From Leptospira broomii serovar Hurstbridge str. 5399 (GTDB taxonomy: Bacteria; Spirochaetota; Leptospiria; Leptospirales; Leptospiraceae): DNA of 64,000 bases. A model generated the notes under the pieces. The model made no database searches and was not told the DNA's origin. It was given only the letters and a program-made list of their open reading frames with translations. A program made the translations under genes and the position numbers. The stretch is taken from contig NZ_AHMO02000004.1 in NCBI RefSeq assembly GCF_000243715.2, forward strand, positions 498,501 to 562,500, read 5' to 3'. Within the stretch, counting starts at the first letter, position 1. Every line of letters starts with the position of its first letter. This document shows positions 18,357 through 26,297 of the stretch, piece after piece.

Positions 18357-20507
18357 ATGCTAAAAGAACAGTCTAGGGAATATATCGAGCTTCAACGTGG
18401 AGGCTATCTCGTTGAAACGAGTGAGGGCTTTTTTCAAATCGGGTCGCCTCCCGAAACCATCAAAGACACGATGGCAGAGAAAAAAACGCCTCTCGTTTTT
18501 ATTTTGCCGAACAAGTTCTTTCATGTAGAAAAGGGAATCAGCACCGCAGAACTGGAATTTCCTATTTATTTCAATTTCTTTCTTCGTCAAAGAAAAACCA
18601 CGATCATCTGCACCGAGGAACAGAGAAAACAGCTCATCACCGTACTTAAAGAATCTTTAATGGGTCCGGAAGAAATTAATTTGGAGTCCGAATATCTGAA
18701 CGGAGCCGAGTCCTTCGGATTTCCGGATATGAAGGCGGAAATGACCTACTTTCGAAGCTATAAAGGCTTGGATGACGTAGTCGATTTTAAAGTTTTCGCT
18801 TCGGACGATATGGTCACTCTCGGTAAAGTGATCGTTCATAAGCTTCCCTCCGGAGATTTTCGAATTACGGACGGAAACAAGGAAACGGAATTGCCCGGCG
18901 AGGTAGGGTTCAATATCAAATATGATATCGGCACTCGACTGAAAGAACCGTTTCAACCGCCTTTATTAGGAATTACTTGTTTAGGCCCTTCGCATGGGTT
19001 TGACCCGGAGGACAATACTTCCGGTTTTATCATTTGGTTGAACCATCAGGGTATAATGGTGGATCCTCCGGTCAACTCGACCGAATGGCTGAGGAGTTCC
19101 AACGTAAATCCGAAATTGATTAATCACGTAATTCTAACGCATTGTCACGCCGATCACGATGCGGGTACTTTTCAGAAAATCCTTGAAGAAACTAAAATCA
19201 CCATTCATGCTACGGCGACCGTGATGGAAAGTTTTCTTCGGAAATATTCTTCCCTTACCAAGATCCCGAAAAAGGAATTGCTGGAATTATTCAATTTTCA
19301 ACCGATTATTATCGGAAGACCGTCGATGATCATGGGCGGAGAATTCAATTTTCATTATGCGCTGCATTCCATCCCGTCCGTCGGGTTCGAATTCTTTTTT
19401 CAAGACCAATCTTTCGTTTATACGTCCGATCATTTGAACGAGCCGGAAATTCACGATAAAATGTATAAGGACGGTGTTCTGCCGGAATCTCGCTGGAAGT
19501 TTTTGAAGCAGTTTCCTTGGGATCGCAGAGTGATCTATCACGAAGCTGGAATTCCTCCATTACATACTAGAGTCAGTTATTTGGCGAGCTTGCCGTCCGA
19601 AGTTCAGGAAAAGATCACAGTGTATCATATTGCACGGAAGGACATGCCTCCCGGAACAAAATTGAATCTTGCGAAGTTCGGAATTGAAAATACTCTGTAC
19701 CCGGAAATCACTCCTCCTAAGCACATCGAAGCATATAATTTGTTGGATATTCTGAGTCAAATCGATATCTTTAGCGGTTTTGCAATCGAAAAAGCGAAGG
19801 AATTTTTACTGATCGTAAGAGAGGAGAAATACAAACGCGGAGATCATATCATTCGCAAAGGCACGTTAGGTGATAAGTTTTATATTATCGCTTCGGGCAA
19901 TGTGAAGTTCGAAGGTCTAGAGACTTCATCCGAGCAAGTTCCGATCAAGCGGTACGGTCAGTATGAGTATTTTGGCGAGGCATCCTTAGTGTTAGATTTA
20001 CCGAGAGCCGCGGACGTATATGCGGAAACCGACGTAGTCGCGCTTACTATTGACAAGAACAAGTTCTTACAATTTATTCGAAACACCGATCTTCGCCAAA
20101 ACTTAATTAGACTGAACAGTATTCGGGATAGTAACTCTTGGCAGACTCTTATAGAATCCCGTCATTTTAAGGGATTAACCAGTTATCAAGTGACTCAATT
20201 GGAAATGATCATGAGGCTTTCCAAAGTGAACGCTGGTTCAGTGTTAATCAACGAAAAATCGTTTTACCACGAAGCCTATATTATTCGTGATGGAAAAGTA
20301 AGCGTTTATCAGAACGGTAAGAAACTCGCCGATCTGACCAACGGGGACTTCGTTGGTGAAATTTACGCGATTTCTAAAAAGCTTTCTGCGAATTACACGT
20401 TCACTGCCGAGTCGGAAACAGAATTGTATTCCATATCTCAGAACGAACTGATCCAGTACATAAAGAGAAATCCCGGCGTTTACATGAGAATGAACACCGT
20501 CTACTAA
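18357..20507 (+). CDS. Metallo-beta-lactamase fold protein fused to two cyclic-nucleotide-binding domains
   Basis: 716 residues. An N-terminal region of unknown type (about 1-200) precedes a metallo-beta-lactamase domain with the metal motif HCHADH at 262-267. Two cyclic-nucleotide-binding domains follow, at about 467-600 and 602-716. The first keeps the phosphate-binding cassette (FGEASLVLDLPRAA, with the key Glu and Arg). The second has GE but no matching Arg, so it is probably degenerate. This suggests a hydrolase, perhaps a phosphodiesterase-type enzyme, gated by cAMP or cGMP. AGGA lies 7 nt before the ATG. Substrate unknown. Confidence 0.85.
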   Translation: MLKEQSREYIELQRGGYLVETSEGFFQIGSPPETIKDTMAEKKTPLVFILPNKFFHVEKGISTAELEFPIYFNFFLRQRKTTIICTEEQRKQLITVLKESLMGPEEINLESEYLNGAESFGFPDMKAEMTYFRSYKGLDDVVDFKVFASDDMVTLGKVIVHKLPSGDFRITDGNKETELPGEVGFNIKYDIGTRLKEPFQPPLLGITCLGPSHGFDPEDNTSGFIIWLNHQGIMVDPPVNSTEWLRSSNVNPKLINHVILTHCHADHDAGTFQKILEETKITIHATATVMESFLRKYSSLTKIPKKELLELFNFQPIIIGRPSMIMGGEFNFHYALHSIPSVGFEFFFQDQSFVYTSDHLNEPEIHDKMYKDGVLPESRWKFLKQFPWDRRVIYHEAGIPPLHTRVSYLASLPSEVQEKITVYHIARKDMPPGTKLNLAKFGIENTLYPEITPPKHIEAYNLLDILSQIDIFSGFAIEKAKEFLLIVREEKYKRGDHIIRKGTLGDKFYIIASGNVKFEGLETSSEQVPIKRYGQYEYFGEASLVLDLPRAADVYAETDVVALTIDKNKFLQFIRNTDLRQNLIRLNSIRDSNSWQTLIESRHFKGLTSYQVTQLEMIMRLSKVNAGSVLINEKSFYHEAYIIRDGKVSVYQNGKKLADLTNGDFVGEIYAISKKLSANYTFTAESETELYSISQNELIQYIKRNPGVYMRMNTVY

Positions 20508-20523
20508 TTACGAGGGAATATTA

Positions 20524-21654
20524 ATGGAAAGAGTCCTGCAATTTACCGAAGAACATGAAGCGTTCCGAGACATGGCACGTAAATTCTTTGAAACTGAAGT
20601 GGCGCCTCACCATCACGAATGGGAAAAAGTGGGAATGGTTCCCAAGGAACTTTGGAGGAAGGCCGGAGCAAGCGGTTTGCTATGTCCGGATGTTCCGGAA
20701 GAATACGGCGGCTCCGGAGCAGATTTTCTATATAATATAGTTGTAATAGAGGAATCTTCTAAAGTCGGAAACAGCGGTTTTTTCGTATCGCTCCATAACG
20801 ACGTAATCGCTCCGTATATTTCCGCTTACGGGAACGCGGAGCAGAAGAAACGTTGGCTTCCCGGTTGTTGCTCCGGAGATAGCATTCTTGCCGTGGCCAT
20901 GACCGAGCCCGGCTCCGGATCGGATCTGAAAAGTATTCGAACCAGCGCTGTCGATAAGGGTGACCACTATTTAGTCAACGGCCAAAAAACGTTTATTTCG
21001 AACGGACAATTGGCAAATTTAGTAATTACCGCCGTAAAACATGAAAACGGAACGATTTCACTTGTTATGATAGAAGAGGGAATGAAAGGTTTTGAGAGAG
21101 GTAGAAATCTCGAAAAAATCGGACTCAAGGCCCAGGATACTTCGGAGCTATATTTTAATGACGTAAAAGTCCCCAAGGAAAACGTCATCGGAAAAGACGG
21201 ACAAGGGTTCCGTTATTTAATGATGAAGCTAGCTCAGGAACGTTTAGTTCTTGCGGTTGCTGCAGTCGAGGCCACGGCGTTAGTTCATAAGATGACCTTG
21301 AAATACATCAAGGAACGCATGGCCTTTGGAAAGAAGATCGGAACCTTCCAGCATATCAAATTTCAAATGGCTGAGATGGCCACCGAACTTGAAATGTGCC
21401 GTACGTTCATCGACAAAGTCGTGACCGAACATATGAAAGGAAATAAATTGACCGTAGAGGCTTCTATGGCCAAATATTATTCCACAGAGATGCAAAAGCG
21501 TCATACCGACCAATGCCTCCAATTCTTCGGAGGATACGGTTACATGATGGAATATCCTATTGCGAGAGCTTACTTAGACGCGAGAATCCAAACGATTTAC
21601 GCGGGCACGACCGAGATTATGAAAGAAATTATTGGCAGTAGCCTAGGTCTCTGA
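20524..21654 (+). CDS. Acyl-CoA dehydrogenase, LCAD-like active site
   Basis: A 376-residue FAD flavoprotein for the first step of fatty acid beta-oxidation. The family signatures AMTEPGSGSDL and QCLQFFGGYGYM are present. At the position of the medium-chain catalytic Glu there is Ala (YAGTTEI). As in long-chain and isovaleryl-type enzymes, the base is probably the Glu at about residue 239 in QERL. GAGGGA lies upstream of the ATG. It follows the MBL/cyclic-nucleotide protein by 16 bp, so the two may be co-transcribed. Chain-length preference is inferred only. Confidence 0.93.
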   Translation: MERVLQFTEEHEAFRDMARKFFETEVAPHHHEWEKVGMVPKELWRKAGASGLLCPDVPEEYGGSGADFLYNIVVIEESSKVGNSGFFVSLHNDVIAPYISAYGNAEQKKRWLPGCCSGDSILAVAMTEPGSGSDLKSIRTSAVDKGDHYLVNGQKTFISNGQLANLVITAVKHENGTISLVMIEEGMKGFERGRNLEKIGLKAQDTSELYFNDVKVPKENVIGKDGQGFRYLMMKLAQERLVLAVAAVEATALVHKMTLKYIKERMAFGKKIGTFQHIKFQMAEMATELEMCRTFIDKVVTEHMKGNKLTVEASMAKYYSTEMQKRHTDQCLQFFGGYGYMMEYPIARAYLDARIQTIYAGTTEIMKEIIGSSLGL

Positions 21655-21688
21655 AAGAATCTGGACTTTGCCGTCGTCCTAAGTTAAT

Positions 21689-22912
21689 ATGGACGAGATG
21701 GTTCCTGTTAAGAGAATTCTTAGGCGGTGTATTCATTGCATCGCCTTCATTATTTTAGGCGTTTCCGCGTATGTAGTTCCGACTTCTCCAGTTCACGCGC
21801 AAATTACCTGTACTCCTCCGCTTACGGGTAATAATGTGTGTACTATAATTCCGGCGAATATCCAAGCGGATTTTAACGGCTTACAACAAGCAATACAAAC
21901 TCAGTATCTAAACGAAATCACTAAATCGATGGCCAACGCGGCGGTAATGAGTAACATTAACGCTTCGATGATGGGGCCGGGAACGGTAAATCGGTTTCAA
22001 ATCGGAGCTGGCATTTCCGCCGGTGGCGTTAAAAATAGCGATATTACCGTTTCTTATAATGGGACAACGCTTCCTGCTATGCCGAACGTAGGGGCTTCCA
22101 TCAATCCGTCTCTAATGTTGGGTGTAAATTTGGGTTGGCTATTAGGCAAAGGTCAGTCCGATCAGCCGGATAAATCCGATAAGGTTCCCGAATCACAGAG
22201 ATCTTTTTTGCACCGTTTGAATTTCTATGTTCACGGCTTTCACGGAAATATCGGATCCGGAGATTTAAAATCTCTTACCCATCAGGCTTCCAACGGTCTA
22301 CATTTGGATGGAAGTGCGAATTCATTCGGTGCAACATTACGGTTTCAGCTCGCGCGAGAACGTTATACGCGCCTTGATTTTTTCGGTTTTACGGGTCTGA
22401 GTTTAGGAGTGGGTTTTCATCGACAGGACGAAGGTATCAATATAGTCTATGCGCCCGGGATTAATTCGGCCGCTCAGGTAAATTTCGGTTCTGCGTCCGG
22501 ACGATGGGATGAGACCGTTACCTTCGCCTATCGAAATAAAGTTCAATCGGTTCCCGTAGATGTAAGAACCGGAGTTCGCCTCTTTTATTTTTTAACGATA
22601 TTCGCAGGCGGAGGAATTAGCAATAATACGGGATATGCAAAAGTGAATTTGGATATTAACGGTCCTTTATATTTAGCGGCGAACATACCTTCATCGTCAG
22701 GATTACCTGCCGCAGTGATTCAGCAGTTGAACGGCGGGGCGACTGGAACTTTAAGAGTTCATACAGGAGGCTCTGCTTACGTCAAAACCCAGACGAGCTA
22801 CGTTTTAGGCGGATTTGAAATCAACTTACTGACATTTAAGGTCTTGGCAGAAGCAATGATGACCACCGACAAATTATATTCGGCGAATCTAGGGGTCAAG
22901 TTTGCGTTATAG
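21689..22912 (+). CDS. Predicted outer-membrane beta-barrel protein
   Basis: 407 residues. The N terminus has a basic start and a hydrophobic segment ending VHAQ, a good signal peptidase I site (about residue 37). The mature part is rich in Gly, Asn and Thr, with alternating hydrophobic residues, and ends in a barrel-like strand closing with Phe-Ala-Leu. It resembles Leptospira surface-exposed outer-membrane proteins, but I cannot name the family with certainty. An internal ATG three codons in is another possible start. Confidence 0.7.
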   Translation: MDEMVPVKRILRRCIHCIAFIILGVSAYVVPTSPVHAQITCTPPLTGNNVCTIIPANIQADFNGLQQAIQTQYLNEITKSMANAAVMSNINASMMGPGTVNRFQIGAGISAGGVKNSDITVSYNGTTLPAMPNVGASINPSLMLGVNLGWLLGKGQSDQPDKSDKVPESQRSFLHRLNFYVHGFHGNIGSGDLKSLTHQASNGLHLDGSANSFGATLRFQLARERYTRLDFFGFTGLSLGVGFHRQDEGINIVYAPGINSAAQVNFGSASGRWDETVTFAYRNKVQSVPVDVRTGVRLFYFLTIFAGGGISNNTGYAKVNLDINGPLYLAANIPSSSGLPAAVIQQLNGGATGTLRVHTGGSAYVKTQTSYVLGGFEINLLTFKVLAEAMMTTDKLYSANLGVKFAL

Positions 22913-23119
22913 AAGAGCGGGGGAATGGATACCTGAGCAAAAGACAAAGTTCCATTCTTCCGTATAGATTTCGCAAAATAAGAAGAATTTCTTCCTTTTA
23001 TCAATATAGCTGCTATACTTGGGCATGAGTTTTGCAATATCTAAAAGGGGAAGTCGATCGACTATATAATCTTATATGTTTTGTATAAGAATTCAGCAGT
23101 CCGCCCCCAGAGGTGAATA

Positions 23120-23728
23120 ATGATTCATACGCCAGAAAAACCACTTCACCTTTCCTGCATCCCAAGAGGCGAGTCGTACGCTCTTAAGGTCAATATTTCC
23201 AGAAATGAAATAGGGATCATATATAGAGTCACTGCAGTTTTATACGTGCACGGCTGGAATATCGAAGAGGCGATTGCGGAAACTTCCATGGACGGTTATA
23301 TTCAGGATATTTTCATCGTTCGCAGGATAGACGGTGAGGCGATGACGGACGAGCATCTTAATGCGATCCATTTGGATTTAAAGGAGCTCTTTTACGGAGG
23401 AGTTTCCGTGATGAATTATTTATCCAAGCATCCTGAAAAAATAGAAGGTTTACGCGCGAAATTAGAACAGATTCCCGAAATATTTCTTTTTAATTCCGAG
23501 ATCAGCGATTCGACCGTGATGGACTTACGAATGGAAGATCGACCCGGGATTCTATTCGAGATATCTCAAATCCTTTTTCTTTTCGGAATCGATATCCTCT
23601 CCTTTAAAGCGGTGACCGACTCGGGCCAAGTAAGAGACACGTTTTTGCTTCGCTTGGAGAGTGGAGCAAAGCTGGATGAGAAATTACATTTTAGTAAACT
23701 GAAAGACGCTTTGCTATCAGTTCTATAA
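23120..23728 (+). CDS. Protein with two ACT domains, GlnD-C-terminus-like
   Basis: 202 residues with two ACT-type regulatory domains: about residues 20-90 (NEIGIIYRVTAVLYVHGWNI) and about 130-202 (DRPGILFEISQILFLFGIDI). The arrangement and the DRPG(I/L)L motif resemble the C-terminal part of GlnD uridylyltransferase, but no nucleotidyltransferase or HD domain is present. It probably senses an amino acid such as glutamine. An AT-rich region with TATAAT at 23065-23070 lies upstream, without a good -35 box. Target unknown. Confidence 0.8.
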   Translation: MIHTPEKPLHLSCIPRGESYALKVNISRNEIGIIYRVTAVLYVHGWNIEEAIAETSMDGYIQDIFIVRRIDGEAMTDEHLNAIHLDLKELFYGGVSVMNYLSKHPEKIEGLRAKLEQIPEIFLFNSEISDSTVMDLRMEDRPGILFEISQILFLFGIDILSFKAVTDSGQVRDTFLLRLESGAKLDEKLHFSKLKDALLSVL

Positions 23729-23784
23729 GCAACGTATCGGAACGCTTCAATAAGAAAAATAATTACTCTAATTTTCCATGTTGT

Positions 23785-25080
23785 TCAAGCGTGATGTTTT
23801 TTAGGCTGACGTAAAAACCAGAAAAGAATTAAAAAAACGGCGCTTAGAACTGCGGAAACCAGGAATGAAATTTGCGGACCTCTCTGAGAGTAAACGAGGC
23901 TAAACGCGATCGGCGAAATTCCCCTACCTAAAGAACCTAAGCTTCGGAGAAGACCTATGTTCTTACCTTGATCTTGAGGCGGAGAAAATAAGGAAACCAT
24001 AGCGGATATCGACGGATTCAAGAAGGCGCTTCCCATCGCTAAAAGCGTAAGAGCGAGAAACAATTGTGTATGGGAGTTTGTAAAGGAGAGAAGTAAAAAA
24101 CCCAAAGTGAGTAATCCGCAAGCAAAGAGTCCGATTTGCTTTTCCGGAATTTTCCCGCTGATTCTTCGGATAATTCCTCCCTGGACGACTACAATGATCA
24201 GTCCGATATAAACGAATGTATAACCGATTTGGATAGGCTTGAAATTTAGGAACTGATCCAGATAAAAGTTTAACGAGAATTCAAAACCCGAAAAGAAAAA
24301 TAAGAAGAGAAAATTCAAGAGGCTTAAAAAAAGGACTTCTCTGGAACCTATATCTAAAACTCCTAATATAGGATGAAGTCGTCCTTCCGGTTTACGTCTG
24401 AGAGTAATCGGAAGAGTTTCCCTGAATCGAAACAATACGAATAGTAGGTTTACAAGTGCGGCGGCGCTTGCGGCCAATGCAACGGATGGGAAAACAGTCA
24501 TTTTCGACCAGGGGAAAAATGGGAGCAGGGTGGACGGATCGGTATGCGCTAAAATACCTCCGATAGACGGACCGGCAATGAAACCTAAACCGATTCCGGC
24601 TCCGATCATTCCCATTCCTTTTGCCCTATCTTTTTCTTCGGTCAAATCGGCCATAGCCGCGGTCGCAACGGAAATATTTCCACCCATTAGGCCGGTAAGT
24701 ATTCTAGATAAAACAAAGAGAGAAAAACTTCCGGATGCAAGCCAAACCAAGTAGCCTAGAAAACTTCCGGTGCAAGTAAAAACTAGAACCGGCCTTCGTC
24801 CCGTTCGATCGGAAAGCTTTCCCCAAATGGGCGCAAATAAAAATTGGAGAACGGAATACAGACTCGCGACAATTCCGCCAAAAAGAGCCACGAAAAGTTT
24901 CCAGTCGCCGCCCGAGTTATCAAGCAGGTGCGAGGTCCAACCCGCTAAAAGATCGAGTACCGGATCGCCTGCCTGAGCTAGAAAATGATTTAGAGTTTCC
25001 GGGAAGATCGGAAAGATGAGGGAAAACCCCATCATATCGATAAAGACTGTAAGAACTAAAATGAAAGATTGCTTCCTCAT
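23785..25080 (-). CDS. Major facilitator superfamily transporter
   Basis: 431 residues with about twelve hydrophobic helices. The N-terminal half carries the MFS motif A as GKLSDRTGRRPVL and the drug/H+ antiporter-like motif GAGIGLGFIAGPSIGG, as in TetA-type exporters. The N-terminal IDMMGFSLIFPIFP is also typical of that group. The substrate is unknown. No clear ribosome binding site lies upstream of the ATG. Confidence 0.88.
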   Translation of the reverse strand: MRKQSFILVLTVFIDMMGFSLIFPIFPETLNHFLAQAGDPVLDLLAGWTSHLLDNSGGDWKLFVALFGGIVASLYSVLQFLFAPIWGKLSDRTGRRPVLVFTCTGSFLGYLVWLASGSFSLFVLSRILTGLMGGNISVATAAMADLTEEKDRAKGMGMIGAGIGLGFIAGPSIGGILAHTDPSTLLPFFPWSKMTVFPSVALAASAAALVNLLFVLFRFRETLPITLRRKPEGRLHPILGVLDIGSREVLFLSLLNFLFLFFFSGFEFSLNFYLDQFLNFKPIQIGYTFVYIGLIIVVVQGGIIRRISGKIPEKQIGLFACGLLTLGFLLLSFTNSHTQLFLALTLLAMGSAFLNPSISAMVSLFSPPQDQGKNIGLLRSLGSLGRGISPIAFSLVYSQRGPQISFLVSAVLSAVFLILFWFLRQPKKHHA

Positions 25081-25111
25081 GGGCGGACGTGGCTCTTCTT
25101 AGGTTACTGAC

Positions 25112-25137
25112 AAGAGGACTTACTCCTCTTATTTTTA
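25112..25137 (+). terminator. Intrinsic-terminator-like hairpin with no plus-strand gene before it
   Basis: AAGAGGA and TCCTCTT form a 7-bp stem with a 5-nt loop, followed on the plus strand by ATTTTTATT. The nearest plus-strand gene ends 1.4 kb upstream. In the minus direction there is no T-tract. Confidence 0.4.
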
Positions 25138-25203
25138 TTGCCTAGTATTTGGGCCGAGTCTTCCTTGTCCCGAATTTTTCTCCACCCAGGAGGAACTATA
25201 GGT

Positions 25204-25560
25204 TCACTGTTTTTTTGTTAACTTGCTAAGTTCGTCGATCGCCGATTTTGCCTTGGCTTTTAAATCTTCCGGAAGCAAATCGTTTACTTGCAGGGAAATT
25301 TTTTCAAAGTTTTCCTTAAGCTGTTGATAAATCTCTTTCGTTTCGGCATTCGCATTTTGCAGTTTGGATTGGGCGTCGAAAACGGTTTTTTGGACCAGAT
25401 CTCGGAATCGATTCGCTTGCTCGGATTGGTCTTGAGAACCTTTCGTACGTAGTTCTTCATAAAGCTTTTCCAGATCGGCGAGAGATTGTTTTAGCTTACT
25501 CTCTCCCGACTGAAAAGCCGCAATTCCTGCGTTTAAGATATCCATTAAAATCTTTTCCAT
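25204..25560 (-). CDS. Phasin-like helical protein
   Basis: 118 residues, almost entirely amphipathic helix with coiled-coil periodicity, rich in Lys, Glu and Gln. The composition and the N-terminal pattern MEKILMDILNAGIAAFQ resemble phasin-like proteins, which coat polyhydroxyalkanoate granules or act as small helical scaffolds. I chose the ATG at 25560, preceded by GGAGG at good spacing; a start nine codons upstream is weaker. An alpha/beta hydrolase lies nearby, but no PHA synthase is seen. Confidence 0.6.
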   Translation of the reverse strand: MEKILMDILNAGIAAFQSGESKLKQSLADLEKLYEELRTKGSQDQSEQANRFRDLVQKTVFDAQSKLQNANAETKEIYQQLKENFEKISLQVNDLLPEDLKAKAKSAIDELSKLTKKQ

Positions 25561-25662
25561 CGAAAACCCTCCAGCATAGGGGTCCAATGATAGAAATTGA
25601 ATCCTATTTCTTCAAGCTAAATCGAAAAAAGGGGAAATTTGGACGGATTAACCAAAGCCATT

Positions 25663-26238
25663 TCAGGAGGGATTTTCTAACATTTTACGAATTTGGTCCC
25701 TAATTTTGGCGGCAGTTTCGTAATCTTCCGCCTTTAATGCGTTATCTAAAGAATCCTGCAAAATTTCGAGCTGCGATTTGGGAAGTTGAGAAATCTTTTC
25801 CTTGCCGATCGTTTCGCCCGGGATCTCGTCGTCTTTCATAACGATTCCCGCTTCTTCGATGACTTTCTTAGCTAGGTAAATCGGTGCGCTCGCACGGAGA
25901 GCAAGTGCGATCGAGTCGCTAGGCCTTGCATCCAATACGATCAGCTCTTCGTCTTTCCGCAAGGTAATCTTAGCGTAGAACGTATTATCGATAATTTCCT
26001 CTATGGCAATCTTAACTATCTGCACGCCTAGCGTAGTGAGTAAAATCGTCATTAAATCGTGGGTCATGGGTCGGGGAGGTTTGGTTCCTTCTAAAACGGA
26101 AGTGATCGAATGCGTTTCAAGGGGGCCGATGAAAATAGGTACGACTCTTTGATCGGAGTCGTCTTTTGCTTTCAGGAATACCGCGAATCCGACGTTGGTT
26201 AGGGAAATATTGTAAATGTTCGCTTCTATTAAATCCAT
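25663..26238 (-). CDS. Bifunctional nuclease (DUF151) family protein with UVR tail
   Basis: 191 residues. The N-terminal ~135 residues form a BFN/DUF151 domain (IGPLETHSI, then DARPSDSIALALR, the most conserved part). The C-terminal ~40 residues are a UvrB/UvrC-type helical hairpin (AEDYETAAKIRDQI). The same domain pair occurs in other bacteria. Nuclease activity was shown for plant and some bacterial relatives, but I cannot confirm it here. It lies upstream of the phasin-like gene on the same strand. Confidence 0.9.
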   Translation of the reverse strand: MDLIEANIYNISLTNVGFAVFLKAKDDSDQRVVPIFIGPLETHSITSVLEGTKPPRPMTHDLMTILLTTLGVQIVKIAIEEIIDNTFYAKITLRKDEELIVLDARPSDSIALALRASAPIYLAKKVIEEAGIVMKDDEIPGETIGKEKISQLPKSQLEILQDSLDNALKAEDYETAAKIRDQIRKMLENPS

Positions 26239-26297
26239 TCCTAATATTAGACCCTATCTTTCGATTTCCGAAATGTCAAGCCTTCTAAACTGACAAT

